A stretch of 64,000 nucleotides of DNA from 21-14-0-10-32-9 sp041660865 (GCA_041660865.1 JBAZVO010000003.1:62001-126000), one strand, 5' to 3'; shown: positions 1-9,299, numbered from the stretch's first letter. A program made the numbers and translations. Notes: generated by a model not told the origin, from the letters alone.

Positions 1-613
1 TTGTTGTCAATTTTTTTAGATTTTTTTCTTTGTTTTTTTCTTTGTTTAATTTCTCTTCAAATCTTCTTTTAACTGTCCAAATAGTCATTTGATTCTTTCC
101 TAGGAGGTTAGATACGTCTTTTACAGAATTAGTTTTCAAAAGATAATTGGAAAGAGTTTCTAAGACGGAGAGATTTCTTTCTTTGAAAATTTTTGTGCTA
201 ATAGATAGTTCTTGACTGTCATAATTATTAGATATATTTTTACTAGATTGATTTTTTTTATTTTTCAAATTTTTGTTTTGTTTTGTTTGGTTTTTTTTTG
301 AGTTTGATAAGTTGTAAGTTGTCCAAATAGTTCTAGGGTCTCGACCTAGCAATTGAGATATTTGTTTGATTGTGAGTTTTTTTTCATCTTTAAGATACGC
401 CACTATTGCTCTAAGCCCGCTCTCTCCTGTTTTAAATATAGAAATAGGTATTTCTATTTCATCAATTGTTTGTAGCGCTAGTGCTTCTTGTTTTTTATGT
501 ATGGTTCTTTCAAAAAAAGAAATCATTTGATTTGTATTTTGAGGAAGATTGTTTTCAGGAGAGATATTTATAGAAAAAGAGTATTGTTTACCTTCTTTTA
601 ATTGAGTGTACAT
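1..613 (-). CDS. Tandem-HTH DNA-binding protein (3' end outside window)
   Basis: An open frame runs from an ATG at 613 to the window edge (204 codons, no stop seen). An SD-like GGAG lies just before the start. Two similar helix-turn-helix segments are visible: residues 80-97 (LTIKQISQLLGRDPRTIW) and 162-179 (NSVKDVSNLLGKNQMTIW), sharing the pattern LLG-K/R-D/N-x-x-TIW. They are joined by a Lys/Asn-rich linker (about 103-135), so the protein looks like an internally duplicated DNA-binding protein. Three copies of a palindrome lie just upstream, suggesting autoregulation. The family is not recognised and the C-terminus is missing. Confidence 0.7.
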   Translation of the reverse strand, partial: MYTQLKEGKQYSFSINISPENNLPQNTNQMISFFERTIHKKQEALALQTIDEIEIPISIFKTGESGLRAIVAYLKDEKKLTIKQISQLLGRDPRTIWTTYNLSNSKKNQTKQNKNLKNKKNQSSKNISNNYDSQELSISTKIFKERNLSVLETLSNYLLKTNSVKDVSNLLGKNQMTIWTVKRRFEEKLNKEKNKEKNLKKLTT

Positions 614-636
614 ATCTTAATTCTCCTAGGGTTATC

Positions 637-778
637 TTATCATGTAATAGTTTATTTATAAATATTGCGTTATTTATTTAGTTAATGGCAATTTGAACTT
701 ATTATGTAATAATAATAAGTATTATTGTCGTCTATATGTGGTTTTAACTTCTTTAAAAATTAACTTATTATGTAATAA
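637..778. promoter_or_regulatory. Three palindromic operator-like sites
   Basis: TTATTA-TG-TAATAA occurs exactly at 699-712 and 765-778, and a degenerate copy TTATCA-TG-TAATAG is at 637-650. The two exact copies sit in a longer identical 19-bp block (697-715 and 762-780). Spacing is 62 and 66 bp, about six helical turns. The sites lie between the minus-strand HTH gene and the plus-strand gene at 940, so either or both could be controlled. That the HTH protein binds them is inference. Confidence 0.5.
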
Positions 779-939
779 TAGAAAACAATTTGATTTGAGA
801 TGAGTTACTTTGGAGGGTGTTAGATTATTTAGTGGGATGTAAGATTAAGTAGTTGTGAAATGCGAAAAGTGAGAAAGAAAAGAAATAACAAAGAAAAATT
901 TAAATAAGGGAGGAATTGTAGAAGAGTTAAATTGCGGGG

Positions 940-2736
940 TTGAGTTGGTTGCAAAATATTAAATCAAATAAATTAAGGACTTTAGTTGTATTCTTTTTGT
1001 GTTTTATAGCATTATTTTTATTCGCAAATCCTGCATTTGCTGAAACTCGAGTAGTTATAAATTCAGCAGATTGGACTGATGTTTATTCAGGGGTAATTTA
1101 TGCGAATCTTATAGGTCAGCAAAGTTATTTTTTGACAAGTACAAAACATGCAACTATATTGAAATTTTCAATACCTAAAGATTTAGATGGTTTGGAATTA
1201 ATTAGTTCTAGAAATTCACCTTTTATTGTTGGTTATAAGTCAATACTTGAAGCGGAAGGGTTCAAAAATGTACAAGAAATAAGAGTATCAAATGGTAATA
1301 TAGAACTTGGTCAAAAACTAACAGATATATCTAAATTTATAGTGCTTGATCCATCTTATGGGTATAATTCTATATCTGTTGCACCTCTTGCAATTCAAGG
1401 TAGATATTATGTGATTTTTGCAAATAGACGAAATATAAATCAAGTATCTAATTTTTTCCAAGATAGAGCAGTTACAGAAATGATTATTTATGGACAAGTA
1501 GATAGAGAAGTAAAGGATGCGTTAACTCAATTTAATCCTAGAACAATAAATACTGGAGATAGATTTGAAAATAATATAGAAATAGTTAAGTTATATGAGG
1601 AAATATATACAAGAAAGTTTGGTGAACCTCGTAGGCAAGTAATATTAACTAACGGAGAATTCATAGAATCTAGTGTTGTTTCAGGTGCGGATCCTGTGTT
1701 ATTTATAGGATTTTCAAATGTTCCTGAACAGGTAAGAGAGTACATTAGTAGTAGCCCGTTAGAAGTTGGAACTCTTGTTGGGAATGAACTTATAGGTAGT
1801 GCAACTTTTATACGAAGACAAACGGGGCTAAGTGTGTTTGTAAAATTCGGGCAAGGGTCTAGAACTCCGTCTGACACAATTTCTAAAGTTGAGGATTTAG
1901 ACAGATTTCCAATTCCAAGATATGCTTTAAATCTTGATATAGCATCCGCAGTTATCAATACTGCAACTGGAAATTTAGAAGTTACATATCAAAATAAAGC
2001 GCAAGTAGGAACTTATTTTAGAAATATTCTTTTAAGACTCGATCAAGATGGAATAGGAACAACTATTCCTGATGAAAATGAACCTATATTTATAGGGCCT
2101 AATGAATTTAAAACTATTATTTATCCTATGCTAAATGCTGATGGAAACAAAATAGAGGTAGTTGGAGAGAATATAACTTTAGAAATCAATACTCTCTTTG
2201 GAGAATCGCCTAAATCTTTAGAGTTATCATTACAAAAAACTCTAAGTGTTGAAAGAGTAAGCATTGTTGATGGTGCTGAAATAGAAATTATAGATGTTTC
2301 TTTTCAGAAGGCTGGAAGTAAATTCTTAATAAAAGTAAAAAACATAGGTACTGCGGATGCTTATGTTTCAGCAGAAATTATAGAGTTATATATTAATGGA
2401 GAATATTTAATTTTAAGTTCTGATTCTGTTATTAAAATTGCACCAGATGATACTGGTGTGCTAACTGTAACTACGGTTATGGCGGATGCAGACGTTCCTT
2501 TGAATCCTAAAGTATCAGTTAAAGTATATTATGGTGAAAGAGAATCGGTTTTAATTAAAATAAAACAAGCGACGTTAGAATTCAAGTATGCTGCGGCTAA
2601 TTACACGATGTATATATTAGTATTATTGTTATTACTATTAATTTTATTATTCTTCTTAAGAAAGAAGTGTAAAAATTGTGAACACAAAAATCCTATAGTT
2701 AGAAAGACGTGTAAGAAGTGTAAACAGAAACTATAA
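940..2736 (+). CDS. Secreted/membrane-anchored protein with cytoplasmic zinc ribbon
   Basis: This is a 598-aa surface protein of unknown function. A hydrophobic signal segment (about residues 14-34) ends in an AFA cleavage-like site. The long ectodomain is followed by a single very hydrophobic helix (about 555-572), then a basic tail with C-x2-C-x10-C-x2-C, a zinc-ribbon-like motif expected inside the cell. The start is uncertain: there is no in-frame ATG, TTG at 940 directly follows GGGG, and TTG at 949 would give better SD spacing. A TATA-like AATTTAAATA lies near 897-907. The C-terminal half looks like repeated beta domains of the CARDB/NEW3 sort, judged only by pattern. Confidence 0.75.
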   Translation: MSWLQNIKSNKLRTLVVFFLCFIALFLFANPAFAETRVVINSADWTDVYSGVIYANLIGQQSYFLTSTKHATILKFSIPKDLDGLELISSRNSPFIVGYKSILEAEGFKNVQEIRVSNGNIELGQKLTDISKFIVLDPSYGYNSISVAPLAIQGRYYVIFANRRNINQVSNFFQDRAVTEMIIYGQVDREVKDALTQFNPRTINTGDRFENNIEIVKLYEEIYTRKFGEPRRQVILTNGEFIESSVVSGADPVLFIGFSNVPEQVREYISSSPLEVGTLVGNELIGSATFIRRQTGLSVFVKFGQGSRTPSDTISKVEDLDRFPIPRYALNLDIASAVINTATGNLEVTYQNKAQVGTYFRNILLRLDQDGIGTTIPDENEPIFIGPNEFKTIIYPMLNADGNKIEVVGENITLEINTLFGESPKSLELSLQKTLSVERVSIVDGAEIEIIDVSFQKAGSKFLIKVKNIGTADAYVSAEIIELYINGEYLILSSDSVIKIAPDDTGVLTVTTVMADADVPLNPKVSVKVYYGERESVLIKIKQATLEFKYAAANYTMYILVLLLLLLILLFFLRKKCKNCEHKNPIVRKTCKKCKQKL

Positions 2737-2955
2737 TTTTTTTCTTTTTTCTTTTTTTCTTTTTTCTTTTTTTCTTTTTTTTAATAAATAGTTTATTATT
2801 ATTTTATTTTTCTCTTCTTATTTTATGTTTTTTTATGATTGGCGTTTTTGATGATTTGTTGTTTGTTTGTTAGTTATTTGCTAATAAAATATAAGTATAT
2901 TTCTAAGTATAAATATAAGTAAAATATATAAATAAGATGTGTTGTTAGTTAAGTT
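2737..2955 (+). terminator. T-rich terminator tract and AbrB-like gene promoter
   Basis: A pyrimidine tract built of repeated T6-7C units (2738-2782) directly follows the stop codon and matches archaeal U-tract termination. The rest is AT-rich. A TATA-like AAATATATAAATA at 2922-2935 lies about 28 nt before the next ATG, which fits a leaderless or near-leaderless transcript. Confidence 0.5.
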
Positions 2956-3117
2956 ATGGATCTAAAAAGAAAGTTATATGTTAGGGGAAGTTCTTTCGAA
3001 ACAACAATTCCTCGTCCACTTTTATTCTCGCTAGATTTAGAAAAAAAACATAACATCGTATTTAAGTTAGACCCGAAACAAAAAAAATGGTATATAGAAT
3101 TTGAGGAGGAGAAATGA
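2956..3117 (+). CDS. Small AbrB/SpoVT-like (MazE-fold) protein, 53 aa
   Basis: ATG at 2956 opens a 53-codon frame ending in TGA at 3115-3117, overlapping the next start codon as ATGA. The protein has a swapped-hairpin AbrB-like pattern: KLYVRGSSFETTIPRPLLF followed by LDLEKKHNIVFKLD and a W-Y-I-E-F strand. This family usually binds DNA as a dimer, as a transition-state regulator or antitoxin. Here it is translationally coupled to a secreted protein instead of a toxin, so it may be a local regulator of the surface genes downstream. A GAGGAGG at 3103-3109, inside its 3' end, serves the next gene. Confidence 0.7.
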   Translation: MDLKRKLYVRGSSFETTIPRPLLFSLDLEKKHNIVFKLDPKQKKWYIEFEEEK

Positions 3118-3797
3118 GAAAAAATATGTTCTTTAGAACAGCACTTGCAGTAGGACTTGTGCTTGTCGCGGGGTTCATAGCATTCTTTATAACAACGGAC
3201 TTCAAAGAAGTTATATCAGGTAATGCGGTTGCTCAAGTGTATATACAAGAAACGCCACATGTAAATTGTTCTATATCTTTAAAAGAGGGTATAAATCATG
3301 TTTCTTTTTTTTGTGAAGAAGGGAGTAGAAGTTTAGAGGAAGCGCTAATAGATATTAATAATGAGAGTCTTAATTATACTTCAATTTATGTCTTTAACGC
3401 GGCTAATTTGAATGATTCATGGTCTAGCTATAATCCTTCTCTTCCTGGATGGGCAACTCAATCAATATCGTCTTTAAATAGAAGAGCAGGATATATTGTA
3501 GTTATGAGTACGTCGGGAGTATATGCGAATGATGGATATTTATTTAGTAATAATAATATCATTTTACAAAAAAATTGGAATTTTATCGGGTATCCTACTA
3601 ATGGGGTTGCGAATATTTCTTCTGTTTTATCGTCAATAAATGGAAAATATGTTCGTGTTGAATCGTATCAAGTATTAAATGGAAGTAATTATTGGAGAAA
3701 TTATACTCCTGGCAATTCAGGAAATTTAACGATCATGGAGTCAGGAATAGGATATTGGATGTTAATGAATGACAGCGCCTCGATAACTATAGGTTAG
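3114..3797 (+). CDS. Secreted N-glycosylation-rich surface protein
   Basis: This 227-aa protein has an N-terminal membrane segment (about residues 8-28) and a compact ectodomain rich in N-x-S/T sequons. Two related segments are visible: one around SLKEGINHVSFF and one around LQKNWNFIGYPT, each beginning a beta-rich unit with W/Y residues, so the ectodomain may be a two-fold repeat. The start overlaps the AbrB-like gene (ATGA) and is supported by a strong GAGGAGG. Function is unknown; attachment to the cell surface by an uncleaved signal anchor is inferred. Confidence 0.75.
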   Translation: MRKNMFFRTALAVGLVLVAGFIAFFITTDFKEVISGNAVAQVYIQETPHVNCSISLKEGINHVSFFCEEGSRSLEEALIDINNESLNYTSIYVFNAANLNDSWSSYNPSLPGWATQSISSLNRRAGYIVVMSTSGVYANDGYLFSNNNIILQKNWNFIGYPTNGVANISSVLSSINGKYVRVESYQVLNGSNYWRNYTPGNSGNLTIMESGIGYWMLMNDSASITIG

Positions 3798-3819
3798 ATT
3801 AAATTATAATTTAATTAAA

Positions 3820-5568
3820 ATGAATCACAAAAACAAAAAACGGAATCTGTATTTAATTACAGTTTTATTTTGCATACTTATAATTATAATTCCAGTTGTT
3901 TTAGCTGCGCCTCCTCTGCCGACTGAGATTTATGGGGTTGCGCGATTATTCAATCAACCAGCAGGATCAGGTAGTGTGATTAGTGTATATGATTCATCAG
4001 GTAATGCTTGTGGGACATATAGGATGAATGTTCGCGGTTATTTCGGCGTTTTAACTTGCAGAGGAGAAGATGATATAGCGGCAGGACCTTTAGAAGATGA
4101 AGTTTTATCATTTAAAATAAATGATCAAATTGCGTCAGCGGTTGTATTGCAAGGTATAGTAGATTCGTCAGCTAGTGATTCTAATTCGTCTAATACTACA
4201 AAGTATGGAGTGTATTCTAGATCAGATGTAACTTGGGAAACAGGATCATTTAAAGAAATTATTATTGTTGCTCCGCCTTTAATTTGTGGCGATGCGTATT
4301 GTGATTCGTATGAAAACTGTAATACCTGTACGATTGATTGTGGTGCATGTCCTTCTAGTGATCAATCAAGCGGTGGGTCTGGTGGTGGCGGTGCGGGTTC
4401 TGGTAGTGGCGGTTCTGGTGATGGTGCTAGTGGAGGAGGTGCTGGTGGTTCGGGTGGTGCAGGTGCTGGTGGCGGGGGAAATGCTGCAGGTGGTGCAACA
4501 TCAGGAAGTGCGGCAGATACAGGTGGTGCAGCGGGTACTCCTGAACCTCCTTCTCCTTGTGAAGAATCTTGGTCGTGTGAAGAATGGAGTGCTTGTTTAA
4601 GTTCAGGTTATCAAATTAGAAAATGTGTTGATTCTAATGAATGCGGAACATCAAATAATATGCCCGATATTGCGCAGGATTGTAGTTATGGAGAAAATAT
4701 ACTTACGAATGAGACTAAATTTAATCAAACAGTGATTCCTCCAAGACGAGAAAGGCCGGGAGTGATAAGTGTTTGTACTGAACGATTGCAGCCTTGGAGT
4801 TGGTCGTCGCTAATTTTCTTTTTTCTTCTTGCAATTATAATTGTGATTGCCGAAATAGATTTTAGAAGGCATATAAAAAGAATTTTGTCAGATAAACAAT
4901 TAGATGAGTTGAAAAAATTAGAACTCAAATATCTTGAGATGAGAAAAATGTATGTTTTTCTAATAGTTATTATTTTGCTGGCTATCGTCGTGTATATTTA
5001 TCATTATTTCTTTTTCATTTGTAAAGATAAATATGTTCAATATTTATGGATGTTAGGATTGGGCGTAATTTTAACGCCTATTGTGGTGCATGTTGTTTTG
5101 GCATTAACTAAATTTAGTGAAAAACAAAAGAATAAACACTTACAAATATTAAATGATACACATTATAAACATATTTGTGCTCTTTTGCGAATTGCTGATG
5201 AACAATTGTTTAATTCAGAGAAAGGAATAGTTTCTAAAATATATATTCTAGAACAAAAGCAGGAATTTAATATGTTTCTTTTAAAAGATAAATCTTTAAG
5301 TAATATATATGGTGATATGACTAAATTATTTAATTTATATAAAACTCTTAAGAATCCTATGAATATAGAAAAGGATTTGCTCGAGAACATGAAAAACTTA
5401 GAGAAGGATATGAAGTTTCAAGAGCTAGCAGAAAAATATCCTGAATTATCGAGTATTAGACAGGATTTAGGTATGTTATATTCTACTTACGAATCAAAGC
5501 AAGGAATTTATGATGAATTAACGAAGATCGAAGAAGAATATGGTATTAAGGAGAAATTAATAAGATAG
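3820..5568 (+). CDS. Surface protein with Cys modules, Gly-rich linker and two TM helices
   Basis: In order, this 582-aa protein has a signal peptide (about 10-29), a beta domain, a cysteine module (CGDAYC..ENC..C..DCGAC, about 157-178), a Gly/Ser/Ala-rich linker (about 180-240) and a thrombospondin-1-like module (W-S-C-E-E-W-S-A-C ... CGT ... C, about 248-290). Two membrane helices (about 328-345 and 375-395) and a further hydrophobic segment (about 405-425) precede a charged, probably coiled-coil cytoplasmic region. The layout suggests transmission between surface and cytoplasm. Biased base composition in the linker makes long shadow frames. It follows the 227-aa gene by 22 bp, probably in one operon. 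Confidence 0.75.
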   Translation: MNHKNKKRNLYLITVLFCILIIIIPVVLAAPPLPTEIYGVARLFNQPAGSGSVISVYDSSGNACGTYRMNVRGYFGVLTCRGEDDIAAGPLEDEVLSFKINDQIASAVVLQGIVDSSASDSNSSNTTKYGVYSRSDVTWETGSFKEIIIVAPPLICGDAYCDSYENCNTCTIDCGACPSSDQSSGGSGGGGAGSGSGGSGDGASGGGAGGSGGAGAGGGGNAAGGATSGSAADTGGAAGTPEPPSPCEESWSCEEWSACLSSGYQIRKCVDSNECGTSNNMPDIAQDCSYGENILTNETKFNQTVIPPRRERPGVISVCTERLQPWSWSSLIFFFLLAIIIVIAEIDFRRHIKRILSDKQLDELKKLELKYLEMRKMYVFLIVIILLAIVVYIYHYFFFICKDKYVQYLWMLGLGVILTPIVVHVVLALTKFSEKQKNKHLQILNDTHYKHICALLRIADEQLFNSEKGIVSKIYILEQKQEFNMFLLKDKSLSNIYGDMTKLFNLYKTLKNPMNIEKDLLENMKNLEKDMKFQELAEKYPELSSIRQDLGMLYSTYESKQGIYDELTKIEEEYGIKEKLIR

Positions 5569-6066
5569 TTGGTTAATTAAATTGGTTAATTAAATTGGTT
5601 AATTAAAGTGTGGTGTTGGGAAGGTTTGAATTGTTAAACTGTGAAATTAATAAGTTTGTGTTGTTTTTTCAAGCAATTATTTGAACGAGCGATTTGGAGA
5701 GTTGAGCAAATTATGCGTTTTAAAGACTTTTAAAGCTCAAATTTAGAATTTATTAAATTACTGAATTACTGAATCATTAAATTATTGAATTAATATATTA
5801 TTGTATTTGTATGGTTCTGTTATATTGTTATTATTGTTCTTCTGTATTTTTGTTTGAGTATATTATTGTGATTTTGTTACTTTTATTTTATTTAAATATA
5901 GAATTATAGAATCTTTGTGAAATGTAAAATACAGTACAAATCGAAAGATTTAAATATGACTTGTATTAAGGGGGTATTAGTTTACAAAAGTGTATACTGG
6001 TGCAGGATTTTGCATTGACGGTAGGGAAGGAGAAAAGTAGGGAAATAGAAAAAGTAGGGAAAAAAA
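5569..6066. other. Intergenic region with 13-bp tandem repeat and upstream signals
   Basis: No gene was seen in about 500 bp. Immediately after the stop lies a 13-bp unit GGTTAATTAAATT repeated three times (5571-5609, the last copy ending GT), each copy centred on the palindrome TTAATTAA. Around 5755-5800 there are short imperfect repeats of AATTACTG. A TATA-like GATTTAAATATG lies near 5946-5957, giving a leader of about 90 nt before the regulator gene. This leader carries three GTAGGGA copies just before the ATG. Confidence 0.5.
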
Positions 6067-6687
6067 ATGGATTACGAGACTCTGTTCACAGCGGCCAAAT
6101 GGGATGTGCTCAGGGCTCTCGCTAAATCAAAAAAATCACCTATTGAACTGGCAGAACATGCAAATACGTCTGTTTCTAACATTAGTCAATCTTTAAGATT
6201 TCTAGAACTTGCAGGAATAGTAAAAAGTGAAAGAATAAGTAATAGGGATAAGGGCCAACCAAGAGTAGTATATTCTCTTGCTGCTGAAAGCGCCTATATT
6301 ATACTTACTGCTAAAAATTTAGTTAATAAAAAAACGGTTAAACTAGATGATCATAAAAAAATGTTACTTAATGTGTGGTTTTATGATGAAGATATTCTTC
6401 ATCCATTTTTGGAAAGTGCAGTTCTTGATTTAGAAGAATATTTAGGAGACATTGATGCAATATTTCTAGATAAAACATCTTCTCAAGATTTGGTAATTGC
6501 AGTTGTTATGAAAGATAAATCTGCAAAAAAAGAATTAAAGGATTCATCCTTGAAAAAAAATGGTCTAACTAAAAAAATAAAATATTTGCTTGTGAGTAAA
6601 GAATTCGTTGTTAAATCTGCAAGTAAATATTATCCAATTTACGATCCTCATAATTTTATTTTCGGTGAGGATATATCATGTTTATAG
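6067..6687 (+). CDS. Winged-helix (ArsR-like) transcriptional regulator
   Basis: This 206-aa protein has an N-terminal winged helix (about residues 10-70): a WDVLRALAKS helix, then SPIELAEHANTSVSNISQSL as the recognition region, and a wing ending in RVVYSL. The C-terminal 130 residues are not recognised and may form a sensor or dimerisation domain. It heads a run of secreted-protein genes (16 bp to the next ATG), so it is a candidate local regulator of that surface locus. The start is supported by a purine-rich leader with GTAGGGA repeats. Confidence 0.8.
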   Translation: MDYETLFTAAKWDVLRALAKSKKSPIELAEHANTSVSNISQSLRFLELAGIVKSERISNRDKGQPRVVYSLAAESAYIILTAKNLVNKKTVKLDDHKKMLLNVWFYDEDILHPFLESAVLDLEEYLGDIDAIFLDKTSSQDLVIAVVMKDKSAKKELKDSSLKKNGLTKKIKYLLVSKEFVVKSASKYYPIYDPHNFIFGEDISCL

Positions 6688-6702
6688 GGAGAGGTAGGAA
6701 AA

Positions 6703-7413
6703 ATGAATAACATAACAAGAAAGGTATTCCTTTTATTGTTGGTAGGACTCTTTGCTATGTGGACAACATCCGCTCAGCCTTTTGGCGCTGATGGAGTTAC
6801 ATGGGTAAATAGTTCAAGATACAATACAAGTGGAACTCCTCAACAACTAGGGGCACAAGCAGGTAATGTCACACAGGTTACGATAAATGGGACAGCTGTA
6901 ACAACATCTTGGCAAGGTTTCTACGGAAATATAACTGGAAATATAATCTTGGCTGATGCACAAGGTAATAATTTCTACGATTGGAATATTTCGTCACCTT
7001 CAGGAGAAGTTTATGCTAGTAGAAGCAGTACAGTAACATGGGCTACTATTAATTGTTCAACAACAGCTAATATAACTACTGAAGAAGCAGCACTTGGTCA
7101 AGCGGCAACGGATCCTGACAGTGTAACAAATACATTTGCAGCAACTAACCATCCATCATTCCTTGTAGGTTCAAGAAATATGACTGGATGCAAGACAACA
7201 AAAGCGTATGCTACAGGGGGAGTTCAAGGAACTGGGTATTGGCAGATTTTGTTAAATGATAATGCAAATACAGTTTACACTACAGTATTAGATGAAACTC
7301 CAGAATCAGGATTCAACGATTTAGTGTGGGATTTTCAACTATTAGTCGGAGAAAATGGTAAACCAGGAAATGAAGCTGCTACTCAATACTACTTTTATGT
7401 AGAATTACAGTAA
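6703..7413 (+). CDS. Secreted surface protein, paralogue A
   Basis: This 236-aa protein has a signal peptide (about 8-25, TSA cleavage-like) and a sequon-rich beta ectodomain. It aligns along its length with the gene at 7654: WQGFYGNITGNIILAD here against WKAYVGNISGSLTLDD there, and GEVYASRSSTVTWATINC against GEIFASRSNSVTWSNINC. Two cysteines appear conserved. There is no C-terminal anchor, so it is released or held by partner proteins. Function is unknown. It directly follows the regulator gene with a GGGAGAGG-type ribosome site. Confidence 0.75.
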   Translation: MNNITRKVFLLLLVGLFAMWTTSAQPFGADGVTWVNSSRYNTSGTPQQLGAQAGNVTQVTINGTAVTTSWQGFYGNITGNIILADAQGNNFYDWNISSPSGEVYASRSSTVTWATINCSTTANITTEEAALGQAATDPDSVTNTFAATNHPSFLVGSRNMTGCKTTKAYATGGVQGTGYWQILLNDNANTVYTTVLDETPESGFNDLVWDFQLLVGENGKPGNEAATQYYFYVELQ

Positions 7414-7653
7414 GCAGGTTTAGATAGAATTTTTTTTTATTTTTTTTATTTTTTTTATTTTAATTAGTGCATGAAATGCACAAGTAAATTGGTAGGTGAG
7501 AAAAAAAGTAGTTAAAAAATTTAGAAAATGAAATTGAAAAAAAAAGAAGAACTCAAAAATAAAATTATGATTATTAAATTATTCAAAACATTACATTCAA
7601 ATTAAGTATAGTAAAATTAGAGCGTGAAATATTAAATATCATGAGGGAAAAAA
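7414..7653 (+). terminator. T-tract and spacer between surface paralogues
   Basis: Runs of T7-9 separated by single A residues (about 7430-7462) follow the stop codon and resemble an archaeal U-tract terminator. The remaining AT-rich spacer carries no convincing gene. A GAGGG at 7643-7647 precedes the next ATG. Partial read-through would let the two paralogues differ in expression. Confidence 0.4.
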
Positions 7654-8373
7654 ATGGGAAAAAAATTATTAAGATTAACGATGTTTGTAGTTGTATTATT
7701 AACTTTAACAGCAATTGTATTCGCTGAACCTGGTGGAACTACAATATCTGCAAATTCTACCAATCTTGGCAGAACATCAACGCCTGCTAATAGATCTGAT
7801 CCGGGAGGTACAATAACTACTATGCTTCTCGATGCGGTTCAGCAAAACGCTCAATGGAAGGCATATGTTGGAAACATTTCTGGTAGTTTGACACTCGATG
7901 ATTCAGCAGGAAATACGATTTATGAATGGAGTTTAGGTGCAGCATCTGTTACTGGAGAAATTTTCGCTTCAAGATCTAATAGTGTAACTTGGAGTAATAT
8001 AAATTGTAGTAATATTACAACCGTTCAAAGCGAACAAACGGCTCTAGGTATAACTGATACTACAACTGATAGTATAAAAAATACGTTTAATTATACAGTG
8101 CATCCAGCGCTTGTTGTTGCTGGAAGGTCAATAACACAAAATACGTGTAATGCAACAAGCACTTTTGTTAGTGGTGCAAGACAAAGTCAGGCATCTGCAA
8201 CTTTTCCTGAGTTATTGCTTCACGATAACACTAATTTAGTTTATGCAACAATTTTAACACAAGATGATACTGGTTATGGTGGTTCTGAAACGTATGATTT
8301 CCAAATGATTATTGCAGATAATCCATCAGTAACATCAAGCATGTATTACTTTTATGCGGAGTTAGGATCATGA
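7654..8373 (+). CDS. Secreted surface protein, paralogue B
   Basis: This 239-aa protein has a signal peptide (about 5-24) and the same ectodomain architecture as the gene at 6703, including the W-x-x-Y/F-x-GNI motif, the EI/VxASRS strand, the TVTW/SVTW strand and the final MYYFYAEL strand (QYYFYVEL in paralogue A). It is rich in N-x-S/T. The pair probably arose by tandem duplication. Its stop codon overlaps an upstream alternative start of the next gene. Function is unknown; a shared structural or lattice role is inference. Confidence 0.75.
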   Translation: MGKKLLRLTMFVVVLLTLTAIVFAEPGGTTISANSTNLGRTSTPANRSDPGGTITTMLLDAVQQNAQWKAYVGNISGSLTLDDSAGNTIYEWSLGAASVTGEIFASRSNSVTWSNINCSNITTVQSEQTALGITDTTTDSIKNTFNYTVHPALVVAGRSITQNTCNATSTFVSGARQSQASATFPELLLHDNTNLVYATILTQDDTGYGGSETYDFQMIIADNPSVTSSMYYFYAELGS

Positions 8374-8411
8374 ACAAAAACACTATGAACTTTACAGGGG
8401 AGGGGAGAAAA

Positions 8412-9299
8412 ATGAATAAATTATTTAAGGGGTCAGGGATTGTTTTTCTCCTCTTTTTTTTACTTTTTATTAGTTTATCTGATGTAGAAGCTCAGACTTT
8501 TACACATAAAAATGTAACATCACGAGTTAATGTTACAAATGCACAACCAGAAATATTAAATTTTACTTTATCAGCAAGTCCAATTTCATTAAATGCAGGA
8601 GGACTTAAAGAATTTAATTGTACTTCATTAGTTAGAGATTGGAATGGATTTAATGACGTAACTGGAGTTAATGCAACATTTTACTTTAATCAAAATGCAT
8701 CAAATGATCCTGATGATCAGAATGTACATTATACTAATTCGAGTTGTACTGAAGGAGGCAATGATGGATTATATCTTGTAAATTATACTTGCGCATTTTA
8801 TGTTAGTTATTTTGCAAATAATGGCTCATGGAATTGTAATGCTACAGCAATAGATCAAAGAAATTATACAGGATCAGGCATTAAAGCTGTAAATATAAGT
8901 GCATTATATGCAGTAAATGTTACAGATATTATTGATTACGGAAATTTAAGTGTAACTGATTATTCAGATAATATAACTGCTACAATAACAAATTTTGGAA
9001 ATAGGGCTATTAATGTTAGTGTGCTTGGTTACGGTTTAACTCAAGGCGATGGATTAGGTTTTGTTTGCGCACAAGGAACAAACATCTCAATTGAGAATCA
9101 AAGATTCTCATCATCAGCGCAACCTTGGGCATCAAAAACTGTTCTTGGTATAACAAATAAGGATTTAGGTTTAACTTTAGCCCAACAAACAGATGAGATA
9201 GTGCAAGTTACAGCTGAATCTTACTGGCAATTATATGTTCCGCCAAATCCATTTGGTGTGTGTACTGGAACTGTAAGATTTACAGCAACGACTCCTTAG
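8412..9299 (+). CDS. Secreted Ig-like/beta-domain surface protein
   Basis: The ATG at 8412 is chosen over an upstream ATG at 8370 because it follows a strong GGGGAGGGG ribosome site, giving 295 aa. A signal peptide (about residues 8-27) is followed by a sequon-rich ectodomain with paired cysteines and phrases typical of Ig-like folds (NAQPEILNFTLSASPISLNAGG). A second domain begins near ITATITNFGNRAINVSVLGYG. There is no C-terminal anchor. Its place in the surface locus suggests it is a component of the same assembly. Confidence 0.75.
   Translation: MNKLFKGSGIVFLLFFLLFISLSDVEAQTFTHKNVTSRVNVTNAQPEILNFTLSASPISLNAGGLKEFNCTSLVRDWNGFNDVTGVNATFYFNQNASNDPDDQNVHYTNSSCTEGGNDGLYLVNYTCAFYVSYFANNGSWNCNATAIDQRNYTGSGIKAVNISALYAVNVTDIIDYGNLSVTDYSDNITATITNFGNRAINVSVLGYGLTQGDGLGFVCAQGTNISIENQRFSSSAQPWASKTVLGITNKDLGLTLAQQTDEIVQVTAESYWQLYVPPNPFGVCTGTVRFTATTP

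Noticed and set aside
1527..1958. 143-codon minus-strand frame inside the 940 gene
   Set aside because: It lies fully within a better-supported surface protein gene, lacks a ribosome site and reads as a shadow frame.
4286..4600. 104-codon Val/Leu-rich frame
   Set aside because: It is the shifted reading of the Gly/Ser-rich linker of the 3820 gene.
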